64,000 nucleotides of DNA from Sphingopyxis sp. BSN-002 (GTDB lineage Bacteria; Pseudomonadota; Alphaproteobacteria; Sphingomonadales; Sphingomonadaceae). Made by a program: the position numbers and the translations under genes. Location: positions 2,808,501-2,872,500 of the forward strand of contig NZ_CP091804.1 of the NCBI RefSeq assembly GCF_022024275.1, read 5' to 3'. Below are positions 56,762 through 64,000 of this stretch, piece by piece (the stretch's first letter is position 1; each line of letters opens with the position of its first letter). The notes under the pieces are model-generated. The model was not told the origin of the DNA, ran no database searches, and saw only the letters and a list, made by a program, of their open reading frames with translations.

Positions 56762-57346
56762 ATGGTCAGCCCCGCGCCTTCGCTCCCCAAGGACTTCGCC
56801 CAGCTTTCGCTGACCGAGGCGGCCGAGCTGCTCGCGGCGCGCAAGCTGCCCCCGGTGGAAAGCTGGCACCCCGAGCGCGAGGGCGACAGCGCGATGGAAA
56901 TCCGCACCGATGGCAGCTGGTATCATGAGGGTGGCCGCATCAACCGCCCCGCGATGGTCAAGCTCTTCTCGACGATCCTCCGCCGCGAACCCGACGGCAG
57001 CCACGTCCTCGTCACCCCGGCCGAAAAGCTGGTCATCGCAGTCGAGGACACGCCCTTCCGTGCCGTCGAGATGAAGAGCGAGGGGGAGGGCGAAGCCCGC
57101 AAGCTCGTCTTTCGCCTCGACACGGATGACCTCGTCATGGCGGGCCCCGATCACCCCCTCAGTTTCGGCGGTGACGCGGATAACCCCGACCCGCGCCTCC
57201 ACGTCCGCGGCGCGATCGGCAACGGCCTTGAAGCTCGTGTAGACCGGGCTCTCTATTATGAGATCGTCGAGATGGCGCTTGCCGACAATGCCGAACCCCC
57301 GGCAATCTGGTCGGACGGCGCGCGTTTCCCGCTGGTGGACGCCTGA
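56762..57346 (+). CDS. DUF1285 family protein
   Basis: A 194-residue protein with the DUF1285 pattern: MEIRTDGSWYHEGGRINRPAMVKLFSTILRREPDG and SHVLVTPAEKLVIAVEDTPFRAV. The family is cytosolic with a small beta-rich fold and no experimentally known function. ATG 56762. Its stop overlaps the start of the NUDIX gene (TGATG), making DUF1285-NUDIX-CCA transferase one translational unit, an order seen widely in alphaproteobacteria. Confidence 0.88.
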   Translation: MVSPAPSLPKDFAQLSLTEAAELLAARKLPPVESWHPEREGDSAMEIRTDGSWYHEGGRINRPAMVKLFSTILRREPDGSHVLVTPAEKLVIAVEDTPFRAVEMKSEGEGEARKLVFRLDTDDLVMAGPDHPLSFGGDADNPDPRLHVRGAIGNGLEARVDRALYYEIVEMALADNAEPPAIWSDGARFPLVDA

Positions 57347-57933
57347 TGCTCTCCGAAAAGCTGCGCGCGGCGCTCGACAATCTGCTGCCCGACGACGGCG
57401 AGGATGAATCCTATCTGCTCCACGGCGAGCGCCTCCGCGACGCCGCGGTGCTCATCGCTTTCACCGACCGCCCCGACCCCGGCGTCATCCTGACCCAGCG
57501 CCCGCAATGGCTGCGGAGCCACGCCGGACAGGTCGCCTTTCCCGGGGGCAAGATCGATCCCGGCGACGTCGACGCGATCGACGCAGCGCTGCGTGAGGCC
57601 GAAGAGGAGATAGGCCTCCACCGCCACGACGTGACGATCGCCGGGGCGACGACGCCGTACCGCTCGGGCAGCGGCTATCACATCACTCCGGTGCTCGGCG
57701 TGATCCCGCCCGACCTGCCGCTCGATCCCAATCCCGACGAGGTCGAGGACTGGTTCGAAGTGCCGCTCGACATCCTGTTCGACCCCAGCAATTATGCGCT
57801 CCACCATGCGAACTGGCAGGGGCAGGACCGGCACTATTACGACATGGACTGGCAGGGACGGCGGATCTGGGGCGTGACGGCGGACATCATCATCAAGCTT
57901 TCGCGGCGCCTTCCTGCGGGGTGGTACCGATGA
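57346..57933 (+). CDS. CoA pyrophosphatase (NUDIX hydrolase)
   Basis: A 195-residue NUDIX enzyme of the CoA-diphosphatase branch (NudL/NUDT7-like), cleaving CoA to 4'-phosphopantetheine and 3',5'-ADP. RSHAGQVAFPGGKIDPGDVD is the CoAse signature (UPF0035), and AALREAEEEIGL is the NUDIX box with metal-binding glutamates. ATG 57346. Overlaps the flanking genes by one (upstream) and four (downstream) bases. Confidence 0.92.
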   Translation: MLSEKLRAALDNLLPDDGEDESYLLHGERLRDAAVLIAFTDRPDPGVILTQRPQWLRSHAGQVAFPGGKIDPGDVDAIDAALREAEEEIGLHRHDVTIAGATTPYRSGSGYHITPVLGVIPPDLPLDPNPDEVEDWFEVPLDILFDPSNYALHHANWQGQDRHYYDMDWQGRRIWGVTADIIIKLSRRLPAGWYR

Positions 57934-59129
57934 CGACGTTGCCCGAAACGGCATGGCGCAACGCACCCGGACTGCGGCGCATCGTCGCGGCGCTCGGGGC
58001 CGACAAGGTCAAGATCGTCGGCGGTGCGGTGCGCGACACGCTGCTCGGGCTTCCCGTGACCGATATAGATATCGCAACGCCGCTGTTGCCCGAAGAGGTC
58101 ACGCGCCGGCTCGAAGCGGCCGACGTCAAGGTGATCCCCACGGGCATCGCGCACGGTACGGTCACTGCGATCGCCAGCGGCGATCATCACGAGATCACGA
58201 CGCTGCGCCGCGATGTCGAGACCGACGGCCGCCGCGCGACGATCGCCTTCGCCGACGACTGGCGCGAGGATGCAGCGCGGCGCGACTTCACGATCAATGC
58301 GCTCTACGCCGATCCCGACAGCGGCGAGGTCGCCGACTGGTTCGGCGGCATCGCGGACCTGCAAAGTGGCTGCGTACGCTTCATCGGCGATGCGGCGACG
58401 CGCATCGCCGAAGATCATTTGCGTATCCTGCGCTTCTACCGCTTTGCCGCGCGCTTCGGGCAGGGCGATCTGGAAGCCGCCAGCCATGCCGCGGTGATCG
58501 CCGCGCGCCAGTCGCTCAAAAGCCTGTCGCGCGAGCGCGTCGCCGACGAATTGCTCAAGATCCTCTCGATCGCCGACCCGCGCCCGATCGTGGGCCAGAT
58601 GGCGGCCGACGGGATGTTCGAGGTGATCCTGCCCGAACTCGCGCCCGATTTCGCCGCGATCCTCGACCGGCTGCTCGCCAACGAAGCCGCGACGGGCGTC
58701 GAGGCCGCGCCGCTGCGCCGCCTGTCGGCGCTGCTGCCCGGGGAGCCCGCAACCGCCGAACAGGTTGCAAGTCGCCTTCGCCTCTCGACCCGTCAGCGCA
58801 AGCATCTTGCGGCCCTGGCAGGACATCGCAGCGACCTTCGCGCGGCGCGGCAGCTCGCACACGGCATCGGTCTCGATGCGGCGCGCGATGTGTATCTGCT
58901 TGCCGGCGATCCCGCGTCGGCAAAGGCTGCAGCGACGTCGCTGGAAAATTGGGAGGTCCCGCTGCTCCCCATGAAGGGCGGCGACATCATCGCGCGCGGC
59001 GTCACCGCCGGCCCCGAAGTCGCGCGCATCCTGCGTGCGGTCGAGGCGGCATGGGTCGCGGAAGATTATCCGGACGCGGCGCGCGTCGCCACCCTCGCCG
59101 ATCAGATGATCGGGCGCACCAGCGACTGA
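57930..59129 (+). CDS. CCA tRNA nucleotidyltransferase
   Basis: A 399-residue class II nucleotidyltransferase adding or repairing the 3' CCA of tRNA. KIVGGAVRDTLLG (29-40) is the nucleotide-binding turn, Asp45 and Asp47 in TDIDIAT are metal ligands, and RRDFTINALY is the flexible-loop motif. The C-terminal helical part follows from about 150. ATG 57930 overlaps the NUDIX stop (ATGA); a GTG at 57921 is less likely. The gene converges on the PAS-GGDEF-EAL gene with a 28-base overlap. Confidence 0.93.
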   Translation: MTTLPETAWRNAPGLRRIVAALGADKVKIVGGAVRDTLLGLPVTDIDIATPLLPEEVTRRLEAADVKVIPTGIAHGTVTAIASGDHHEITTLRRDVETDGRRATIAFADDWREDAARRDFTINALYADPDSGEVADWFGGIADLQSGCVRFIGDAATRIAEDHLRILRFYRFAARFGQGDLEAASHAAVIAARQSLKSLSRERVADELLKILSIADPRPIVGQMAADGMFEVILPELAPDFAAILDRLLANEAATGVEAAPLRRLSALLPGEPATAEQVASRLRLSTRQRKHLAALAGHRSDLRAARQLAHGIGLDAARDVYLLAGDPASAKAAATSLENWEVPLLPMKGGDIIARGVTAGPEVARILRAVEAAWVAEDYPDAARVATLADQMIGRTSD

Positions 59130-60811
59130 CGCCAATAGGCAAGCGCCGAGTCGGCCTTCATCGGGTGAGCGAACAGGAATCCCTGCCCGAAGTCGCAGCC
59201 CAAAGCCGAAAGCAGCCGGGCCTGATCGGCGGTCTCGACGCCTTCGGCGGTCGTGCGCATGCCCAGCACTTCGGCGAGGCTCTGGATCGTGCGGACGATC
59301 GCGGCCTTGTCGCGGTCCTCGACCATATGATCGACGAAGCTGCGGTCGATCTTGAGCACGTCGAGCGGCAGGCGCTGCAGATAGGCGAGGTTCGAATAGC
59401 CGGTACCGAAATCGTCCATCGCGACGCGCGCGTTCAGCGCTTTGAGTTCGCTCAGCACCGACAGCGCCAGATCGGGATCGCCGATGATCGCGCTTTCGGT
59501 GAGTTCGATCATCAGCCGTTCGCCGCCGACGCCGCCCGCGGCCAGTGCCTCCCGGACGACAGCCGCAACATCGTCACGGACCAGCTGGATCGCGGAGACA
59601 TTGACCGAAATATAGCAATCGACGGTCTTGCCGCCATTCTGGCGGTCCCAGTCGGCGAGCGTCGCCGCCGCCTTGCCGATGGCCCATTGGCCGAGCGGAA
59701 CGATGAGCCCCGAATCCTCGGCGACCGGGATGAATTCGGTCGGCGAGATCGAATCGCCGGCGCCGGTGTTCCAGCGCGCCAATGCCTCGAAGCCCGCGAC
59801 GGTTCCGGTCGACAGTTCGATCAGCGGCTGAAAGTCGAGGTGCAGCCGATCCTGCTCGATCGCGTTGCGCAGCTCGGTTTCGAGGCCGAAACGGTTGTCG
59901 GAGATCAGCGCCGCCTCGGGCTCGTAGATTTCGATCCGGTCGGTGCGCTTCGCGCGCTTGAGCGCGATCTGTGCATGACGGATCTGATCGGCGATATCGG
60001 TGTCAATTTCGGGCTGGATCGCACAGCCGAGCGCGCAGTCGACGCTGACCTTCAGCTCGCCGATGCGGAAGGGGTGGTCGAAGCAGCCGCGAATGCGCCG
60101 CGCCATTTCGCGCACGTCGGCCTTGCCACCCGCGACGCGCGACGAGATGGCGAACTCGTCGCCGCCGGTGCGTGCCAATATGTCGCCGCTACGCAGGCTG
60201 GACTTCAGCCGGCGCGCAACGGTGATGATCAACTCGTCGCCGGCCATCGGGCCGATATGTTCGTTGATGCGGCTGAAGCGCGCGAGATCGAGCAGCAGGA
60301 TCGCGTGGTCGCCGCTGCCCTCCGGGTCGCCGCGCCGTTCGACGAGTTCCTCGAAGCCGGCACGGTTGGGGAGGCCCGTCAGGCTGTCGGAGACGAGTTC
60401 GCGGCGCAGATTGCGCTCGGTCATCATCTCCTGCGTGCGGTCGATCAGCGTCAGCAGGAACAGCGACGTATCGCCGCTCTCTTCGGCGAGCGGGCCGATC
60501 GAACCCCGCAGGTCGCGCGCGGCGACGCCGACGCCCAGCCGGCACGAAAATTCCTGGTTGCCGTCGCCCTGCTGCGCAGCGCGTTCGATCGCACGACGCA
60601 GTTCGATCGGAGCATCGACTCCCGCGGGTGACAGGCCCAGCCGGTCGAACGCCGCATTGCTGGCGTGAAGGCTGAAATTGCCGCGCGAAAGGGGTCTGAT
60701 CAACGCCGCCGGTACCGGCAACGCGTCGATCCAGCCGACGAACAGTGAGGGCCGGTCTTCGCCGGTTCTATCAATAGGCATAACAGTGGGTTTTGTGCGA
60801 CCTTTCCCCAT
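59102..60811 (-). CDS. PAS-GGDEF-EAL cyclic di-GMP signalling protein
   Basis: A 569-residue cytosolic c-di-GMP protein. An N-terminal PAS-like sensor (about 25-130) precedes a GGDEF domain with RTGGDEF (214-220) and an intact inhibitory RxxD site (RSGD, 207-210), and then an EAL domain with EAL (342-344), NVSAIQL, ELTES, DDFGTGYSN, KIDRSFV and EGVET, all needed for phosphodiesterase activity. The GGDEF half deviates at DLARFSRINEHIGP, so cyclase may be weak and the protein mainly a phosphodiesterase. ATG 60811 follows AAGGGCA. Confidence 0.93.
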   Translation of the reverse strand: MGKGRTKPTVMPIDRTGEDRPSLFVGWIDALPVPAALIRPLSRGNFSLHASNAAFDRLGLSPAGVDAPIELRRAIERAAQQGDGNQEFSCRLGVGVAARDLRGSIGPLAEESGDTSLFLLTLIDRTQEMMTERNLRRELVSDSLTGLPNRAGFEELVERRGDPEGSGDHAILLLDLARFSRINEHIGPMAGDELIITVARRLKSSLRSGDILARTGGDEFAISSRVAGGKADVREMARRIRGCFDHPFRIGELKVSVDCALGCAIQPEIDTDIADQIRHAQIALKRAKRTDRIEIYEPEAALISDNRFGLETELRNAIEQDRLHLDFQPLIELSTGTVAGFEALARWNTGAGDSISPTEFIPVAEDSGLIVPLGQWAIGKAAATLADWDRQNGGKTVDCYISVNVSAIQLVRDDVAAVVREALAAGGVGGERLMIELTESAIIGDPDLALSVLSELKALNARVAMDDFGTGYSNLAYLQRLPLDVLKIDRSFVDHMVEDRDKAAIVRTIQSLAEVLGMRTTAEGVETADQARLLSALGCDFGQGFLFAHPMKADSALAYWRQSLVRPII

Positions 60812-60834
60812 TGCCCTTGGACTAGGGGCCGGGA

Positions 60835-60851
60835 GTAAATAAGCTATTTAC
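60835..60851. promoter_or_regulatory. AT-rich palindrome upstream of the PAS-GGDEF-EAL gene
   Basis: GTAAATA (60835-60841) and TATTTAC (60845-60851) are perfect arms around AGC in the 58-base gap between parC and the PAS-GGDEF-EAL gene. It is unusually AT-rich for this region and could be an operator or a promoter element. Confidence 0.4.
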
Positions 60852-60869
60852 GGCAACATCCGAATGCGA

Positions 60870-63167
60870 TCAGTCGAAGCGGTTGTTGCGAGGGAAGCCC
60901 GTGGGGGGCATCCGGCCCGATGCACTGCGCGCGACGCGCCACGGGCCGAGGTCGGTTTCGGTGCGCGTGCGGCCGGTGTCGCCGCCCATCGCCCAGCTCA
61001 GACCCTCGGAAAAGACGAAGGTCGTTGCGTCGGACAGGCCTCCGTCGCGGTACTTCTGCAGCATGACGCCCTGGCCGCGCGCCATCACCGGAACCTCGGC
61101 GAGCGGGAAGACGACGAGCTTGCGGTTCTCGCCGATCACCGCGACGCTGTCATGGTCGGCCGCGATCGGGCGCACGACGCCCAGCTGCGCTTTCGGCTTC
61201 AGGTTCACAACGTTGCGGCCCTTGCGCGTTTCGGCGACGACTTCGCTCATCTGCGCGACGAAGCCGTGCCCGCTCGACGATGCCAGCAGCAGGCGGCCCT
61301 CGGCGCTTGCGGGGATCAGCGCGACGATGCGTGCATCGGGATCGATGTCGACCATCAGCCGCAGCGGCTCACCGAAACCGCGTCCGCCGGGCAGCTTGTC
61401 GGCGCCGACGGTATAGAAACGCCCGTCGCTCGCCGCGATCAGCAGCTTGTCGGTCGTCTGCGCGCGCGTGGCGAAGGCAAGCTCGTCGCCTTCCTTGAAC
61501 TTGAACTCGCCCCACTGCTCGGGCGCGACATGGCCGCGCTGGGCGCGGATCCAGCCGCGCTTCGACAGGATGACCGTCACCGGTTCCTTCTCGATCATCG
61601 CGTCGAGCGGGATATCGCGCGCGGGTGCCGCCTCGGCCAGTGTCGTGCGGCGCGCGCCGAGCAGCGTGTCGAGGCCATAGACGGCGCGCAGCTTTTCCAG
61701 ATCCTTGCGCAGCCGCGTCTTCTGTCGCGCCGGGCTTTCGACCAGCTTGGCCAGCTCGTCGCGTTCGGCGGTCAGCTCGGCCTGCTCGCGCTTCAGCTCC
61801 ATTTCCTCGAGCTTGCGCAAGCTGCGCAGGCGCATGTTGAGGACGGCTTCGGCCTGACGGTCGGTCAGCAGGAACTCGGCCATCATCACGGGCTTCGGCT
61901 CATCCTCGGTGCGGATGATCTCGATGATCCGGTCGAGATTGAGGAAGGCGATGATGTAGCCGGCGACGAGTTCGAGCCGGTCGTCGATCTTCGCGATGCG
62001 ATGCTTCGCGCGGCGGACGAGCACGATGATCTGGTGCTGCAACCATTCGGTCAGCAGCTGGTGCAGCCCCATCACCTTCGGAGTGCGCGTCGCGTCGAGG
62101 ACGTTGAGGTTCAGCGCAAAGCGGTTCTCGAGCTCGCTCAGCCGGTACAGGCTTTCCTTGAGGATCTCGGGGTCGACGTTGCGGCTCTTCGGCACCAGCA
62201 CGATGCGCAGATCCTCGGCGCTCTCGTCACGCACATCCTCGAGGATCGGCAATTTCTTGTCGGCAATCAGTTGCGCGATCTGTTCGATCAGCTTGCCCTT
62301 GGCGACGCCGTACGGGATTTCGCTGATGACGAGCTGCCAGGTGCCACCTGGCTGCTTCTCGATCCCTGTTTCTTCCCAGCTTCCATCTGCGTGCTTCCCC
62401 AAGGAAAAGCGTGCTCGAACGCGAAAGCCGCCGCGCCCGGTCTCATAGGCGTGCCGGATCGTCTCGGGCCCGTCGACGATGATGCCGCCGGTGGGAAAAT
62501 CGGGGCCCTTCACATGCTCCAGAAGGTCTGCGAGTTCGGCCTTCGGATTCTCGATCAGCACCAGTGCGGCGTCGATCACCTCGGCGGCATTGTGCGGCGG
62601 AATGTTCGTCGCCATGCCGACTGCGATCCCGCTCGCGCCGTTCGCGAGCAGGTTCGGGAACAGCCCCGGCATGATCTCGGGCTCTTCGTCCTCGCCGTTA
62701 TAGGTCGGCTTGAAATCGACCGTGCCCTCGTCGAGCCCCTGCATCAGGTCGATCGCGACCCGCGTCAGCCGCGCTTCGGTGTAGCGATAGGCCGCAGCAT
62801 TATCGCCGTCGATGTTGCCGAAATTGCCCTGCCCGTCGACGAGCGGGTAGCGGAGCGAGAAATCCTGCGCGAGGCGGACCATCGCGTCATAGACTGCGGT
62901 GTCGCCGTGCGGGTGGAATTTGCCGATGACGTCGCCGACGACGCGCGCCGATTTCTTGTACCCCTGCGACGGGTCGAGCCGCATCGCGCGCATCGCCCAC
63001 AGCAGGCGGCGGTGGACGGGCTTCAGGCCGTCGCGCAGATCGGGCAGCGAACGCGCCGTGATCGTCGACAGCGCATAGACGAGGTAGCGCTCGGACAGCG
63101 CGCTGTCGAACGGGGTGTCGATATTGCCGGGCTCGGAAGGCGGAAGGTCGTCGGTCGTACTGGCCAT
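60870..63167 (-). CDS. parC: DNA topoisomerase IV subunit A
   Basis: ParC is the DNA-cleaving subunit of topoisomerase IV that unlinks daughter chromosomes. The 765-residue protein has the catalytic Arg128-Tyr129 in YRYTEARLT, the [18 protein letters not shown] (Thr90 and Asp94 at the two quinolone-contact positions), [19 protein letters not shown], and a C-terminal beta-pinwheel domain without a GyrA box, which separates it from GyrA. ATG 63167. It is followed by the PAS-GGDEF-EAL gene and preceded by an M20 peptidase. Confidence 0.95.
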   Translation of the reverse strand: MASTTDDLPPSEPGNIDTPFDSALSERYLVYALSTITARSLPDLRDGLKPVHRRLLWAMRAMRLDPSQGYKKSARVVGDVIGKFHPHGDTAVYDAMVRLAQDFSLRYPLVDGQGNFGNIDGDNAAAYRYTEARLTRVAIDLMQGLDEGTVDFKPTYNGEDEEPEIMPGLFPNLLANGASGIAVGMATNIPPHNAAEVIDAALVLIENPKAELADLLEHVKGPDFPTGGIIVDGPETIRHAYETGRGGFRVRARFSLGKHADGSWEETGIEKQPGGTWQLVISEIPYGVAKGKLIEQIAQLIADKKLPILEDVRDESAEDLRIVLVPKSRNVDPEILKESLYRLSELENRFALNLNVLDATRTPKVMGLHQLLTEWLQHQIIVLVRRAKHRIAKIDDRLELVAGYIIAFLNLDRIIEIIRTEDEPKPVMMAEFLLTDRQAEAVLNMRLRSLRKLEEMELKREQAELTAERDELAKLVESPARQKTRLRKDLEKLRAVYGLDTLLGARRTTLAEAAPARDIPLDAMIEKEPVTVILSKRGWIRAQRGHVAPEQWGEFKFKEGDELAFATRAQTTDKLLIAASDGRFYTVGADKLPGGRGFGEPLRLMVDIDPDARIVALIPASAEGRLLLASSSGHGFVAQMSEVVAETRKGRNVVNLKPKAQLGVVRPIAADHDSVAVIGENRKLVVFPLAEVPVMARGQGVMLQKYRDGGLSDATTFVFSEGLSWAMGGDTGRTRTETDLGPWRVARSASGRMPPTGFPRNNRFD

Positions 63168-63210
63168 TATCGGGCGCCGATAGCAATCCTGACGTTACAA
63201 GGCAAAGGGC

Positions 63211-64000
63211 TTAGGGTTTGTCGGCGTAGGCCTTGACCAGATCGAACATGTAATCGCGCCCGACATAGACCGCCTTCACCTCGGCGCGTTCGTTGAGGCC
63301 GTGGACGCCATTGCCGTCAGGGTCGCCCCAGATGCCGGGAATGCCATAGGTCGGAATCCCCGCGGCGCCGAGGAAGGTCGCGTCGGTATAGCCGTTCGCC
63401 ATCGACGGGATGACCTTCAGCCCCGGCCAATATTTGTCGACGAGTTTCTGCATCGGCCCGATGATCTTCGGGTCGAGCGAAGGCGACGGCGGGGCAGGGC
63501 GCTTGGGGGGCAGCTGCGTGACGGTAACACCGGGGTCGCCGATCACCTTGATCAGTTCCTCGCGGATGCTCTCGATGCTGTGTCCGGGGAAGATGCGGCA
63601 GTTGATGTTCGCGCCGGCGCGTTGCGGGAGCGCATTGGGGGCATGCCCGCCATCGAGCAGGGTCGCGACGCAAGTGGTACGGATATTGCCGTGCAGAAAG
63701 CGGTCGGCGTTGACGATCGCCCCGGCCGCCTTGTCGCCATTGTCCTTGGCGAGCGCGACCATGGCATTGCCCAGCGCGTCGGCGCGCGCGGCCCCTGCTT
63801 CGGCGAAAAAGCGCCGCGTCGTGTCGGTCATCTCGACCGGAAATTCATATTCGTCGATCTTCGTCAGCGCGCGCGACAACTGATAGATAGCATTGTCGCG
63901 GACCGGGACCGAGCTGTGGCCGCCGGGATTGCGGGTTTCGAGGCGGAAATTGGCGAAGGTCTTTTCGCCGACCTGCACCGATTGGCCGACGACCTTGCCC
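63211..64000 (-). CDS. M20 family peptidase (partial, 5' end outside window)
   Basis: The C-terminal 262 or so residues of an M20 metallopeptidase; the frame is open to the right edge (GKVVGQSVQVGEKTF before the first shown residues). NPGGHSSVPVRDNAIY is the dimerisation-domain block, and HGLNERAEV contains the C-terminal zinc-ligand His. The N-terminal metal ligands lie outside. It is different from the M20 protein at 1.7 kb, being closer to the carboxypeptidase/CPG2-like branch. Ends 43 bases before the parC start on the same strand. Confidence 0.88.
   Translation of the reverse strand, partial: GKVVGQSVQVGEKTFANFRLETRNPGGHSSVPVRDNAIYQLSRALTKIDEYEFPVEMTDTTRRFFAEAGAARADALGNAMVALAKDNGDKAAGAIVNADRFLHGNIRTTCVATLLDGGHAPNALPQRAGANINCRIFPGHSIESIREELIKVIGDPGVTVTQLPPKRPAPPSPSLDPKIIGPMQKLVDKYWPGLKVIPSMANGYTDATFLGAAGIPTYGIPGIWGDPDGNGVHGLNERAEVKAVYVGRDYMFDLVKAYADKP

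Noticed and set aside
57953..60631. Long plus-strand frame spanning the CCA transferase and PAS-GGDEF-EAL genes (892 codons)
   Set aside because: It overlaps two complete, well-identified genes in other frames and has Arg-rich, non-protein-like composition.
62886..62913. Quinolone resistance mutation at the ParC Ser80 position
   Set aside because: The residue is Thr90, a hydroxyl residue commonly natural at this site, and Asp94 is intact, so no resistance can be inferred.
61800..63000. GyrA instead of ParC
   Set aside because: No GyrA box (QRRGGKG-like) in the C-terminal domain and shorter length; [13 protein letters not shown] fits alphaproteobacterial ParC.
60864..63236. Long plus-strand open frame across parC (790 codons)
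   Set aside because: Shadow of parC; translation is His/Arg/Asp-rich with no domain, and the minus strand encodes a full ParC.

Overview
The window is a dense, GC-rich stretch of chromosome (about 70 protein genes, no gap above 300 bases, no rRNA or tRNA seen) from an alphaproteobacterium. The gene set points to the Sphingomonadales, probably a Sphingopyxis-like member of the Sphingomonadaceae: a four-histidine-box beta-carotene hydroxylase, a TonB receptor/PepSY cluster, the truB-rpsO-pnp and sdhCDA blocks, a ParC with the alphaproteobacterial active-site region, and strong use of G/C-ending codons. The genus is an inference from gene content only. No phage, integrase, insertion sequence, CRISPR array or toxin-antitoxin pair was found; the window reads as ordinary core and lightly accessory chromosome.

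Layout. 1-4.0 kb: a group III truncated hemoglobin divergent from an NsrR-like regulator, then thymidine kinase, a secreted M20 peptidase, an acetyltransferase and a small secreted protein. 4.0-7.8 kb: truB-rpsO-pnp, with a palindromic element inserted in frame inside truB. 7.8-11.2 kb: rlpA, tag, a membrane-anchored hydrolase, and an ArsR-SRPBCC pair with an operator over the start codon. 11.3-18.4 kb: a cyclophilin, bamD, then recN-dioxygenase-GNAT-monooxygenase-ligA, tightly packed with 4-base overlaps. 18.5-24.5 kb: a fatty acid hydroxylase, a probable metal or siderophore uptake cluster (DUF2946, TonB receptor, frameshifted PepSY protein) and phenylalanine hydroxylase. 24.5-30.6 kb: a secreted unknown, prmA-SDR, a soluble globin-coupled chemoreceptor, and an Lrp-type regulator divergent from alanine dehydrogenase.

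30.8-35.2 kb: a DUF3617 lipoprotein, sdhC-sdhD-sdhA followed by a secreted unknown where sdhB might be expected, and a small membrane protein. 35.2-41.2 kb: leuC-leuD-quinone oxidoreductase-DUF167 on the minus strand, crtZ with a lipoprotein gene on the plus strand, then a GST and an NAD-dependent epimerase. 41.2-47.7 kb: serine hydrolase, S41-like protease, membrane protein, and a 3-oxoacid CoA-transferase whose two subunit genes are split by a secreted acid phosphatase, controlled by a divergent LysR regulator. 47.7-53.5 kb: HAD hydrolase, GST, DUF2855, DUF488, VIT-type transporter, GlcG-like protein, SMP-30 lactonase and a 2OG-Fe(II) oxygenase. 53.5-64 kb: succinate-semialdehyde dehydrogenase, a FolM-like reductase with folB, GNAT, DUF1285-NUDIX-CCA transferase, a PAS-GGDEF-EAL protein, parC, and a truncated M20 peptidase at the right edge.

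The most notable observations are the coding palindrome in truB, the single-base frameshift in the PepSY gene, the phosphatase gene between the CoA-transferase subunits, sdhCDA without sdhB, the recN-to-ligA operon with three uncharacterised enzymes, a patch of foreign-looking codon use in ligA, and several clear operator-like palindromes next to regulator genes. No clearly new multi-gene system is evident.
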